Part shown: positions 26,501 through 35,558 of the stretch, one piece after another | Layout: every line of letters begins with the position of its first letter | Numbering within the stretch: position 1 is the stretch's first letter | DNA from: Methylobacter sp. | GTDB taxonomy: Bacteria; Pseudomonadota; Gammaproteobacteria; Methylococcales; Methylomonadaceae | Direction: 5' to 3' | Length of the DNA: 64,000 nucleotides | NCBI GenBank assembly: GCA_024636505.1 | Contig: JAGXGY010000042.1 | Location: forward strand, 1 to 64,000 | Program-made: the position numbers and the translations under genes | The notes under the pieces: model-generated | Told to the model about the DNA's origin: nothing | The model's input: the letters and a program-made list of their open reading frames with translations, nothing else | The model's database searches: none

Positions 26501-29500
26501 CTATAGATCTTTCTGTTTAAGTAATTCATCAGCCAGCAGACGATGCACCAAGCCGCTCATATTATGCTGCTGAGCTAACAACTGCACTTTGTCCTCGCTG
26601 GCCTCCGTATCCATACCGGCTTGATGATGTTCGTATAAATGAGCGGTAGTTTCATGAATATCGCGATGCATCGCGTCAAGTTTATCAAACTCGCCGGTAT
26701 GCTGAAAATGACTGGAGCGCTGCTCATCATAGCAACAATGACCGAAATGACATTGCCGGTAGTCTAGCAGCGATTCAGGTGTCGCCAGGTCATTAGGATT
26801 ATCAAGATTAGCAATAACCCGGTCAGTCCAACAGCGATGGTTAGCATCCGTCAGCAACAATTCAAAATAATCCCGCGATGTTAAATAAGAGGCCGAGATG
26901 CCCCACAATGGATCAGGCGCGAACGCTACAAGCCATGAGTCCAATCGCTCAGCCGGTACAGGCTTGCTGAGCACGCAACCCTGCATAACATCACAACCCA
27001 GTTCCATCAGCATTAATATTTGATCGATATGCGCCACACCTTTAGCAATTACCTGCATGCGGGAGGATGCCGCCAAGCCGACAATCCCCTCAACAACGGC
27101 CATTTCTTCAAAATCAGCCAATAAATTGCAGGCAAAGCTCAAATCGACTTTCAATGCATCAACGGCAAGATGATTCATCCGCAGCAGCGATTGCACCAAT
27201 GATGAAAAGCCGGTACCGAAGTCATCCAGAGTGATGTGAACGCCTATCGCACGACATTGGCGAATGGCCTCATCGGTGATGAGCAGGTTTTTTAACACGG
27301 TGCTTTCAATAACTTCCAGCTCCAATCGCCCGATGATGTCCGCATCATAGCCGGACAGCAAGGTTTGCAGCCGCTGCGGAAAGGCCTGATTGAGCAATTG
27401 GCGGGCGGAAATATTGACACTGACCTGAAGATTAAATCCGGCCTCATGCCAGATTTTGATTTGCCGCAAGGCTTCTTGTAGCACCCATTCGTCCAGGATA
27501 ATAATCAAGTCATCCTGCTCGACCAACGGAATAAATTCGGACGACGACAGCAGGCCAAGAACCGAATGATTCCAGCGCAGCAAAGCCTCTGCACCGACCA
27601 CTGTACCTTGGCGGCAATCAACCCGGGGCTGATAGTAGAGTTCAAACTGCCCTTTGGCTAACGCGTCGCTGATTTTATTCAGCGAGCTCTGACTGGTTTG
27701 ATGTCGTTTATCGTGGATGCTATTAAATAAATGGTAGCCATTCTTGCTGGCTTGCTTAACCTCGTACATAGCTTGATCCGCATGGCGCAACAACAAATCC
27801 GGCTCGCTGTTGTCCTCGGGAAACAGTGTAACGCCGATACTGGCTGAAATATGCGCTGTCTGATCGAAAATCATATAGGGGGCCGCGATAATGGCGACAA
27901 TACGCGCTAAAGTCTGTTCACATTCGCTGACCTTTGCAAAACCGCTGAGCAGCAGAGCAAACTCATCACCACCGAAACGGGCGACGGTGTCTTCCTGACG
28001 TATGCATTCTTGTAAACGCTGCGCGACTTCGGTCAGCAACCGGTCACCCGCCGCATGACCTAAGCTATCGTTGATCTGCTTAAAACCGTCCAGATCGAGC
28101 ATGCAAACAGCGGTAATTTCGTGGTTACGACGACAGAGCGCTAAAGTCTGCAGCATACGGTCCGCAAATAAAACCCGATTAGGCAACTGGGTAAGCTGGT
28201 CGTAAAACGCCAGATTATTGACTTTATCTTCCGTCATCTTACGTTCGGTAATGTCGGTATAGGTAGCCACGTAATTAATCACCTCGCCATCGCTGTTTTT
28301 CACCGCAGTAATGGTGACAAAGGTCGGATGCACTTCGCCGTTTTTAAGGCGATTCCAGATTTCCCCCTGCCAAGAGCCTTGATGAATAAGGCTATTCCAC
28401 ATGTCATCGTAAAATTCTGCATTATGATGACCGGACTTTAATATGTTCATTTTGCGGCTAACCAATTCTTCACCTGAATAACCGGTGAGCTTGGCAAAAG
28501 CCCGATTGACCTTGATAATGACATTATCAGTGTCGGTGATAACCATGCCTTCCTGAGACTCGAAAGCAGTGGCCGCAATCTGAAGTTCAATCTCAGCTCG
28601 TTTACGTTCAGTAATATCGGCGAATGAAGCATGAATCACAGGCGGCGCTGAGTTTTCCATACGCTGGTAATCGAACAACACATGAAAAGCGGTTCCGTTA
28701 TCGCGACGCATGACTAATTCGCAGCTTTGTTTAGCGCTGAGCGTCAACGCCCCCAGAAAATGCTGCCGCCAGCGGTGGCAGTCTTCAGGCTCCAGAAGGT
28801 GGTTTATAGAGCATTCCTGCAATTCATTTCGATCTCTGCCTAAAAGCAAGGCACCGGTATGATTAATATCTTTAATTAAGCCGTTCTCGGTCAAGGTAAG
28901 ATAACCGATAGGAGCAAAGTCAAAAAGATCCATATATCGCTTACGGGATTCTTCTAATTGACTGTAGGTTTGTTGCAATTCATGATTTTGCAGTTCCAAC
29001 TCAAACTGGTGTTCCTGGAGTTTATGGGCAGTCCTTTGCAGTTCGTTTTCTATCGACTTACGCTCAGTAATATCGGTAATAAAGCCATGCCAGAGTGTTG
29101 AGCCATCGGCCAACCGTTGCGGCAGAGCATTCCCCAGTAACCAGCATTCCGGCTCGTCGCCAAACTTCAGCCGATACTCATTAAACCAGGGCGTTAAATC
29201 TTTTGCCGAGGCTTGAATGGAGGCCAGGTGAGCGTCTAAATCATCAGGATGCACTGCAGTAAATACATGGGAGGCATCTTCTCGCACCGCCTCTGGACTG
29301 ACCCGGTAAATCTTAAGCAACTGCGCATTGGCATAAGGTATACATGAACTGCCATCGGCGCGTAACTGAAATTGAAAAACAACCCCAGGTACTTGGCTGG
29401 CGACTTTTTGGAGTTGATCTTGTACTTGTCGGCGCTGTACTTCTGCATATTGATGCCCAGCCACTTCAATTTTAAGCGGCCGGAACACCAGAAAATAAAT

Positions 29501-29674
29501 AGCTGGAAAAATTAACATTAACAGCGCTATCGCATCGAACAATGCTTGATGCCAATGCGATTGAAGCGATAATGTCTCAATAAACCAATGGCTGATTATC
29601 TCGCCAACAAAAACAGAGAAAACCAAAGCCAGGAGCAGATGCCTGACTAAATAGGGATTTTTAATAGCGTTCAT
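26501..29674 (-). CDS. Membrane PAS-GGDEF-EAL protein with C-terminal CZB zinc domain
   Basis: 1057 aa from ATG 29674 (TTG 29680 also possible). Two N-terminal membrane helices, then three or four PAS/PAC units (around 75-480). A GGDEF cyclase domain follows with RFGGDEFALLLSG and the product-inhibition I-site RQED five residues before it. The EAL domain has GAEALLRW and LDDFGTGFSSL, but the conserved EGVE motif reads AKGVAH, so a catalytic Glu is replaced by Lys and phosphodiesterase activity is doubtful. The last ~130 residues resemble a CZB zinc-binding domain (CWTDRV, YRQCHFGHCCYDE, HRDIHETT). A c-di-GMP-making redox/zinc sensor is likely; linked to bacteriohemerythrin by a 10-base gap. 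Confidence 0.85.
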   Translation of the reverse strand: MNAIKNPYLVRHLLLALVFSVFVGEIISHWFIETLSLQSHWHQALFDAIALLMLIFPAIYFLVFRPLKIEVAGHQYAEVQRRQVQDQLQKVASQVPGVVFQFQLRADGSSCIPYANAQLLKIYRVSPEAVREDASHVFTAVHPDDLDAHLASIQASAKDLTPWFNEYRLKFGDEPECWLLGNALPQRLADGSTLWHGFITDITERKSIENELQRTAHKLQEHQFELELQNHELQQTYSQLEESRKRYMDLFDFAPIGYLTLTENGLIKDINHTGALLLGRDRNELQECSINHLLEPEDCHRWRQHFLGALTLSAKQSCELVMRRDNGTAFHVLFDYQRMENSAPPVIHASFADITERKRAEIELQIAATAFESQEGMVITDTDNVIIKVNRAFAKLTGYSGEELVSRKMNILKSGHHNAEFYDDMWNSLIHQGSWQGEIWNRLKNGEVHPTFVTITAVKNSDGEVINYVATYTDITERKMTEDKVNNLAFYDQLTQLPNRVLFADRMLQTLALCRRNHEITAVCMLDLDGFKQINDSLGHAAGDRLLTEVAQRLQECIRQEDTVARFGGDEFALLLSGFAKVSECEQTLARIVAIIAAPYMIFDQTAHISASIGVTLFPEDNSEPDLLLRHADQAMYEVKQASKNGYHLFNSIHDKRHQTSQSSLNKISDALAKGQFELYYQPRVDCRQGTVVGAEALLRWNHSVLGLLSSSEFIPLVEQDDLIIILDEWVLQEALRQIKIWHEAGFNLQVSVNISARQLLNQAFPQRLQTLLSGYDADIIGRLELEVIESTVLKNLLITDEAIRQCRAIGVHITLDDFGTGFSSLVQSLLRMNHLAVDALKVDLSFACNLLADFEEMAVVEGIVGLAASSRMQVIAKGVAHIDQILMLMELGCDVMQGCVLSKPVPAERLDSWLVAFAPDPLWGISASYLTSRDYFELLLTDANHRCWTDRVIANLDNPNDLATPESLLDYRQCHFGHCCYDEQRSSHFQHTGEFDKLDAMHRDIHETTAHLYEHHQAGMDTEASEDKVQLLAQQHNMSGLVHRLLADELLKQKDL

Positions 29675-30067
29675 GAGCAATTTTACTTTATAGACTGAAA
29701 GCCGTTCCTTGTTAAAGCCATATTACAGAATAGCAACGCCTCCCCGATTTGTCTAACAGAAGCGATAGTTGCCGGTTTTTATTTTTCCTGGTATTTGCAT
29801 GATGAACATTTTTTAACTATTGCATGACATCGTGTCCTGATTTTTTAAGTCCGCCTATGCGTTTATTTTGTGGTTTTAAGCTGCTATGAAAAATTAGGTA
29901 GTTCCTACAAATCAATGCAGATGATAGTATTTATCGGTTTTTGACCGAGCAAGGAACTGAGAGCGATTTTAAAGGAAAACCTCAAAATACTTCTTTGAAC
30001 ATGAACCATCGGCACAACGGTACAACGGCAATAAAAACCTTTATCTACCCTATAAACGGAACTCAAA
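29675..30067. other. Divergent intergenic region (~390 bp)
   Basis: Lies between the GGDEF/EAL gene and the SPFH gene. It should hold both promoters. Nothing specific was recognised. Confidence 0.35.
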
Positions 30068-31069
30068 ATGGCGATTTTTGACGGCATAAAACAACAACTC
30101 CGCTCGGTAATTGAATGGAGAAACCCTCGCACCGAGGTACTCTTTAGCCAATGGACCGGTAACGGCGACGAGATTAAAAATGCCTCCAAGCTGATTGTAG
30201 GGCCTGGGCAAGGCTGTATTTTCGTCTACCAGGGCAAAGTTCGATCCGTGATTACCCAACCCTGTATGGTCAATCTAAAAACCGATAATATTCCCTTTTG
30301 GACGACTATCAGCAAATTCATGCAGTTTTTCGACAGCGAACATAAAGTCGCTATTTATTTCTTCAAAACCAGCAAGATATTAGACCAAAAATGGGGAACG
30401 ACTTCGCCGATCAAATATCAGGATCCTATCTATAAATTTCCGGTAGAGCTGCGCGCTTTCGGTAATTACAGTTATCGCATTTCCGATCCGCAAGCGTTTT
30501 TCGTCAATATTGTCAGCAGCCATAGCGATTTTTTTACCGATGACTTTAGAAAAATAATGGCCGCGAGAATGCTTCACCCTATCTCCAACTTTCTGGCGGT
30601 AAGCCGTTTTACTTACACCGATATAGATGCCAACCGCAATGAAATTGCCGCAGGCTTGAATGAACAACTAACCGTCCTATTTGCTAAACTGGGTTTTGAA
30701 ATTACCGATTTCCGGATTGAGGGCACCAGCTTTGACGACAACACCCTAAAACGCATTAACCGCATTGCCGACTTGACTGCAGAAGTTCAAGCCGCAAAAA
30801 TCGTCGGCCTGGATTATGCGAGCATTCAACAGCTGGAGGCCATACGCGAAGCAGCCAGGAACGAAAGTGGCGCTGCAGGTGTCGGTGTCGGTATCGGTGT
30901 CGGCATGGGCTTGGGGCAGAATATGGCTCAAGCCTTTCAAAGCCAGCCGCAATCGTCGGCGCATCACACCATGGACAAGCTCGAAAAACTAAAAAAAATG
31001 CATGGTGCGCAGCTAATCACCGCAGAGGAATATGCGGCAAAAAAACAGCAATTGCTGGATAGTTTTTAA
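30068..31069 (+). CDS. SPFH-domain protein with C-terminal SHOCT motif (YdjI-like)
   Basis: 333 aa. The N-terminal ~270 residues match the 'virion core/YdjI-like' SPFH group: VIEWRNPRTEVLFSQWTGNGDEIKNASKLIVGPGQ, IKYQDPIYKFPVELRAFGNYSYRI, and FEITDFRIEGTSF. A Gly/Val-rich linker (GVGVGIGVGMGLGQ) leads to a SHOCT-like tail (MDKLEKLKKMHGAQLITAEEYAAKKQQLL). No membrane segment is visible, so membrane association would be peripheral. In Bacillus, YdjI works with a zinc-ribbon protein and PspA in envelope stress. Here its stop overlaps the start of a zinc-ribbon gene (TAATG), an equivalent pair without PspA. Confidence 0.8.
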   Translation: MAIFDGIKQQLRSVIEWRNPRTEVLFSQWTGNGDEIKNASKLIVGPGQGCIFVYQGKVRSVITQPCMVNLKTDNIPFWTTISKFMQFFDSEHKVAIYFFKTSKILDQKWGTTSPIKYQDPIYKFPVELRAFGNYSYRISDPQAFFVNIVSSHSDFFTDDFRKIMAARMLHPISNFLAVSRFTYTDIDANRNEIAAGLNEQLTVLFAKLGFEITDFRIEGTSFDDNTLKRINRIADLTAEVQAAKIVGLDYASIQQLEAIREAARNESGAAGVGVGIGVGMGLGQNMAQAFQSQPQSSAHHTMDKLEKLKKMHGAQLITAEEYAAKKQQLLDSF

Positions 31070-31725
31070 TGACGGCGCGCTGCAAAAGTTGCTCGGCACC
31101 GTTAGAGGCCAACACCAACCGCTGCCAATATTGCGGCGTACGCAATGATGTTGATTTACATAGCAAGCATGATTACCGCATCGAAAACCCGTATTCCGAG
31201 CGCATTTGCCCGCACTGCGCTATTGCACTCCAGACCATAGACCTCAAAATCGGCAGTCCGTTATATATAGAACGTTGCAATGATTGTTTTGGTTTATTTT
31301 TCGATCCCGGCGAGATTGAAATATTATTGAATCATACCGTTTCCGGCACCCAAACAATCAACCTCAAACATATTCAGAATATCAACAAAGACCGTTACCA
31401 ATCCAAGAAGGTGAAATATATTCAATGCCCTGTATGTCAGGTATTGATGAACCGGGTCAGCTTCGGTTACCGTAGCGGTGTGATTATCGATCGATGCAGG
31501 AAACACGGTATCTGGCTGGATAATGGCGAAATCACCCATTTAATGGAATGGAAAAAAGCCGGAGGGCAATTATTGGCCCTGCAAAAACAACAAGAGCCGC
31601 AATCGACAAAAATTCGTGTCACCGCTAATGCCAGGCGGCACCGCCATTACCCGCTATTTGGCGAAGACAGAGAACCTTCTTTGCTGGAAAACTTGTCTTC
31701 ATTGGTATGGAAATTGTTTGAGTGA
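31069..31725 (+). CDS. Triple zinc-ribbon protein (zf-TFIIB type), SPFH partner
   Basis: 218 aa, translationally coupled to the SPFH gene (TAATG). Three metal-binding modules: a short N-terminal ribbon (CKSC...CQYCG), a zf-TFIIB unit (CPHCAIAL...RCNDCFGLFFDPGEIEIL), and a second one (CPVCQVLMNR...DRCRKHGIWLDNGEITHL). There is no membrane segment. The C-terminal ~50 residues are Arg/Gln-rich. Together with the upstream SPFH protein it resembles the YdjG/YdjI pairing of the Bacillus phage-shock-like module, but lacks YdjG's membrane part. Function is inferred from pairing only. Confidence 0.75.
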   Translation: MTARCKSCSAPLEANTNRCQYCGVRNDVDLHSKHDYRIENPYSERICPHCAIALQTIDLKIGSPLYIERCNDCFGLFFDPGEIEILLNHTVSGTQTINLKHIQNINKDRYQSKKVKYIQCPVCQVLMNRVSFGYRSGVIIDRCRKHGIWLDNGEITHLMEWKKAGGQLLALQKQQEPQSTKIRVTANARRHRHYPLFGEDREPSLLENLSSLVWKLFE

Positions 31726-31757
31726 ATTACCGGCACCGGCAACAATAGATGTGCAAT

Positions 31758-34199
31758 TCACTCATAACGGCCAAACTCGACATCGCGCAGCCGCATAGCC
31801 AATTCGGGCGCATCCCGGGATAAGGCAACCACCTGGCCAGCGGTTAATCGCAGCAGGGTAATATAGGTTTTTGCGCGGACAGTTGCGGTTCTGATCGACT
31901 CGGCCGATAAAGCATGTTCGCCGATAAAGCTGCCTTTACGCAGCTCCGCGACATGAAAGCTGTCGCCGTCCTCATTCCGCTTAAACACATTGACACTGCC
32001 GCTGACCAGCACATAAACCGAATCGCCGTTATCGCCCTCGTTAAATACGGTATCCTCCGGCAAAAAGCTAATGTAGTGGGTATTTTCCGCCAAACGCCGG
32101 ATAACGCTCTTAGGCAGTCCGGAAAATAACGGTACGCTGTCGAGCCAATCGTCGCGCCTGGTCAAACTCAAACTTACGGTCATCGTCGGCAATTGCTTTT
32201 GCGCATCAATCAGGCTTTTTTCCAGACGCCGAAAGACTTTGGTCGACAATTTGCCGCGCTCATGCTCCTCGGTGATCTGTTCTAGCGCATACAGCAGGGC
32301 AACTTCCTGGAATAACCGATATTCGTACTGCTGATAAAAATCGGGGAAAGCTTCGCTAAATTGTTTCAAGCGTCCTTGCCGCCGATTCAAGCGGGTTTGG
32401 TAGATGCTTTTCAGCGCATCCAGTTTGTATTCCGGCTGGTTTTGCTCAAGCTGTTTAAGTTTGAGCAGCGCCTCGTGTGCGAGTAACACCCCGGCAATAT
32501 CATGGCGGATCAGGTTTGAAAATCGGATGCTTTGGTATCTGACCAATAAGCCGAGCGTCCACTCATATTCGCTTAAATATTTAATCATCGCCATTTCAAA
32601 GCGTAAAAACGGGTTCTGTATCGTCGATTGAGCAGATGGCGCCGCCAATAATTCAGCGATGCTCCTGGCTTTGTCTTTGGCTAAAATATCTTTAAAATTC
32701 AAATAATTATAGTAATTAACCAGACCTATGTCGTTAAGCCATTCCAGCTCCTGCTCCTCGCTTTGCAAGACTTGCAAATGCACTTGTTTAAGCACTTGTT
32801 CTTCGGTCAAATTGCCCGCGCCAGGCTGTAAGTTTTTACGCAGTGCCGAGACCACCGAAGATTGCAGCTTGCCGTCCAGCAAATGCACACTGGAAAAATT
32901 GTGCAATACATGATCGATTGAATTTTTTAACTGCACTTTGCTCTGTTGCCATTCCAGCCATTCTTCATCGCTGAGCCGATCGACTTTCAGCCAATGCAAT
33001 AACGGCCTGAGCATCGACGCATTGACCAGCAGGCTGATCAGCACCACGCCCAGCGTCAACTCGGTTAACAATTGTTTATCGGCCACGGCATCGGGGATGG
33101 AAAAAACGATGGCGATAGCCAAGCCGCCTTTTAAGCCGCCCCACCACATAACATGCTGGCTGCCTAATTTTATTTTAGGCAAGGCGAAGGCCGATGTCGC
33201 CAGCGGAATCAAACCGTAGATACTGAAGGCACGGGCTATGGCGACGGCCAGCATCGCCCATAACACCGGCTTCCAGCTGCCCAGCAGGGAGCCGATATCC
33301 ACCGACAAACCGATCATGATAAACAGCAGTGAATTAAAAATCAGCACTAGCGTTGTCCAGAACTCACGAATGTTCTGTTCGGTATGCCCGGAGAGCCGCG
33401 GCAATCCGGTTGCGCTTAAACAAAGGGCCGCCGATAACACCGACATCACCCCGGAAACATGAAAACCATGTTCGGCGACGATAAAGCTTAAGTAAGCCAT
33501 AATCAGCGTCGATACCAGCACCACGCTGTTACCGCCGTGTTTCAGCCGGACAATAAGCTCGCTCATCACTAAACCGAGCACTATGCCAATGACGATGCCG
33601 CCGAAAAAAACGTTAATGAAATCGGTTGCCGCAGTCAACAGATCGCCCGGCAAAAACCCACCCTGCACAATAAAAGCCAGCAAAATATTAAACAATACAA
33701 TCGCGGTGGCATCGTTCAATAAGGATTCGCCTTCGACCAGGACGGTCAAACGCCGGTTGACGCCCAGTTCCTTGAATAAGGCGATGACCGCAACCGGATC
33801 GGTCGCCGAGATTAACGCGCCGAACAGCAACGCAACAGTCATATCCAAATTCACCGAAAAAACCAAGCCCAAACCCACCAGTACAGTGGAAATAAGCATA
33901 CCGGGAATCGCCATCACCAAAACCGGGATCAAATTCTTCAGCAAAGCACGGGCATCAAGGCTTAACGCCGAGTCAAAAATCAGCCCCGGTAAAAACACAA
34001 ACAATACCAAATCATGGGTCAAACGGAATTCTGAAATCAAGGCGCCGTAAGGCAACAACGGCGCCAGCAGATTAACGCCCAGGCCAATGATCACCAGCAG
34101 CACGGTATAGGGCAGGCGTAAATATTTGCCTAAGCCGGTAACCATCATGGCCAGCGTCAAAAGAAGCAATATAATCAGTAAAAGCTCAGAAAGTTGCAT
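31758..34199 (-). CDS. CPA1/NhaP-type Na+(K+)/H+ antiporter with C-terminal cNMP-binding domain
   Basis: 813 aa from ATG 34199 (MQLSELLLIILLLL); an upstream start at 34265 would translate part of a dispersed repeat and is unlikely. About 12 membrane helices (1-400) with the ion-binding signature LFGALISATDPVAVIALFKELGV. A long cytoplasmic region follows, then a cyclic-nucleotide-binding-like domain (PEDTVFNEGDNGDSVYVLVSGSVNVF...GSFIGEHALSA). It exchanges cytoplasmic Na+ or K+ for protons at the inner membrane, and the cNMP domain may gate it. Preceded on its upstream side by repeat copy 2. Single gene. Confidence 0.88.
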   Translation of the reverse strand: MQLSELLLIILLLLTLAMMVTGLGKYLRLPYTVLLVIIGLGVNLLAPLLPYGALISEFRLTHDLVLFVFLPGLIFDSALSLDARALLKNLIPVLVMAIPGMLISTVLVGLGLVFSVNLDMTVALLFGALISATDPVAVIALFKELGVNRRLTVLVEGESLLNDATAIVLFNILLAFIVQGGFLPGDLLTAATDFINVFFGGIVIGIVLGLVMSELIVRLKHGGNSVVLVSTLIMAYLSFIVAEHGFHVSGVMSVLSAALCLSATGLPRLSGHTEQNIREFWTTLVLIFNSLLFIMIGLSVDIGSLLGSWKPVLWAMLAVAIARAFSIYGLIPLATSAFALPKIKLGSQHVMWWGGLKGGLAIAIVFSIPDAVADKQLLTELTLGVVLISLLVNASMLRPLLHWLKVDRLSDEEWLEWQQSKVQLKNSIDHVLHNFSSVHLLDGKLQSSVVSALRKNLQPGAGNLTEEQVLKQVHLQVLQSEEQELEWLNDIGLVNYYNYLNFKDILAKDKARSIAELLAAPSAQSTIQNPFLRFEMAMIKYLSEYEWTLGLLVRYQSIRFSNLIRHDIAGVLLAHEALLKLKQLEQNQPEYKLDALKSIYQTRLNRRQGRLKQFSEAFPDFYQQYEYRLFQEVALLYALEQITEEHERGKLSTKVFRRLEKSLIDAQKQLPTMTVSLSLTRRDDWLDSVPLFSGLPKSVIRRLAENTHYISFLPEDTVFNEGDNGDSVYVLVSGSVNVFKRNEDGDSFHVAELRKGSFIGEHALSAESIRTATVRAKTYITLLRLTAGQVVALSRDAPELAMRLRDVEFGRYE

Positions 34200-34222
34200 A
34201 AAACAGAAGCGGGATACAGAGA

Positions 34223-34402
34223 AGCATGTCGAAAGTGTATCCTGATGAGCATGAACGTTGGCCAAGCATCATCATGTCGGCATCAATGGCAGTTGCATTG
34301 ATATGAATGAATAATTGGCCATGACACCGTAAGTCGGGAGATAGAGAGCTTTACATTTTTCGTGTCTTTCGTACTTTTTTAGGGGCAGCAGCTCACATCA
34401 AT
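34223..34402. repeat. Dispersed intergenic repeat, copy 2 (~180 bp)
   Basis: Shares ordered blocks with 15349-15515: AGCATGTCGAAA, TATGAATGAATA, CATGACACCGTAAGTCGGG, TTTTTCGTGTCTTTCGTACT and ACATCAATGATT. It contains a small extra segment relative to copy 1. It occupies the gap between the antiporter and ald, both leftward. Confidence 0.75.
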
Positions 34403-34444
34403 GATTACAAAATCAATGTACGGTCTTGCAACTGCTAGGCAGAA

Positions 34445-35554
34445 CTATTTAAAACCGGCTATCGGCCGGTAGTTGTCGAGCATGTCCAAGCCTTCGGCTA
34501 CGGCTTTACAGGTAATATTGCCGTCACAGGTATTGATCGCTTTAGCCAGTGTTTTATCGGCGATTAAAGATGTTTTTCCGGCATCGGCTATTTTCAGGAC
34601 ATAGGGTAAGGTCGCATCGGACAAGGCGATGGTTGCGGTTCTGGGGTACGCACCGGGCATGTTGGTCACGCAATAATGGATGACGCCGTGTTTGACGAAT
34701 ACCGGCTTAGTATGCGAAGTGGGTCTTGATGTTGCGATGCAGCCGCCCTGGTCGATACTGACATCGACAACCACTGCGCCCTTAACCATTGAGCGTATCA
34801 TCTGTTCGCTGATGATTTTTGGCGCTTTTTCACCATGAATGAGCACGGCTCCGACAACCAGATCGGCGTCTTTTAGCTGTTCCGCGATAGCGGCAGGACT
34901 CGATAAAAAGAACTCTGCCTCCGGCAATAACGCGGTTTTTGCTTGCTGCATGTTCGCCGGATCAATGCCGGCGACAAATACCTTAGCCCCCATTGCACTG
35001 GCTACCTGAGCTGCATGCCGACCCACTACGCCGTCGCCGATGACCACCACCTTGCCATGCCGTTTGCCTAGCACTTTACCCAGTTGCACGCCCCTGCCCT
35101 GATTGAATTTGGCCAGATAATAGCTGCCCATCAGCGTTGCCATGTTTCCGGCAATGGCACTCATCGGCGCAAGCAAAGGTAAAGCGCCCAGCTCATCTTC
35201 CAACGTCTCGTAAGCTATGGCTGTTGTCCCTTTTTTTAACAGCTCCCGGGTCAGGTTCGGCGTTACCCCTGCCAGATGAAAATAGGTGAAAATCATCTGC
35301 TTACCCAGATAGCGGTATTCAGATTCCTGAGGCTCTTTTACCTTAACGACCAGATCAACCGTCCAGGCAGCGGCAGCGAAGACTATTTCTCCACCCGCCT
35401 GCTGATATTGCTCGTTGCTAAAGCCTGAATCCAATCCAGCATCGGTCTCGATAAAAACCTGATGCCCTCGTTGAATTAAATATTGTACGCCGTCGGGTGT
35501 GATGGCAACCCGGCCTTCCTGGTCTTTTATTTCTTTAGGGACGCCTATTTTCAT
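34445..35554 (-). CDS. ald: Alanine dehydrogenase
   Basis: 369 aa. Family hallmarks: MKIGVPKEIKDQEGRVAITP at the start, VKVKEPQ (substrate-binding Lys), FTYFHLAG (catalytic His), the NAD-binding Rossmann GDGVVGRHAAQVASAMGA, and GNMATLMGSYYLAKFNQGRGVQLGKV. It interconverts L-alanine and pyruvate plus ammonia with NAD. In methanotrophs Ald serves ammonium assimilation; that is general knowledge, not shown here. ATG 35554 lies four bases after glk's stop, so the two are co-transcribed and this is the last gene of a hemE-DUF411-glk-ald series. Confidence 0.95.
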   Translation of the reverse strand: MKIGVPKEIKDQEGRVAITPDGVQYLIQRGHQVFIETDAGLDSGFSNEQYQQAGGEIVFAAAAWTVDLVVKVKEPQESEYRYLGKQMIFTYFHLAGVTPNLTRELLKKGTTAIAYETLEDELGALPLLAPMSAIAGNMATLMGSYYLAKFNQGRGVQLGKVLGKRHGKVVVIGDGVVGRHAAQVASAMGAKVFVAGIDPANMQQAKTALLPEAEFFLSSPAAIAEQLKDADLVVGAVLIHGEKAPKIISEQMIRSMVKGAVVVDVSIDQGGCIATSRPTSHTKPVFVKHGVIHYCVTNMPGAYPRTATIALSDATLPYVLKIADAGKTSLIADKTLAKAINTCDGNITCKAVAEGLDMLDNYRPIAGFK

Positions 35555-35558
35555 GATA

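Noticed and set aside
33583-34050. 155-codon rightward frame
   Set aside because: Antisense to the antiporter's membrane helices; Lys/Thr/Ser-rich shadow composition.
34199-34265. Upstream start of the antiporter at 34265
   Set aside because: The extra 22 residues come from the dispersed repeat; ATG 34199 begins directly at the first membrane helix.
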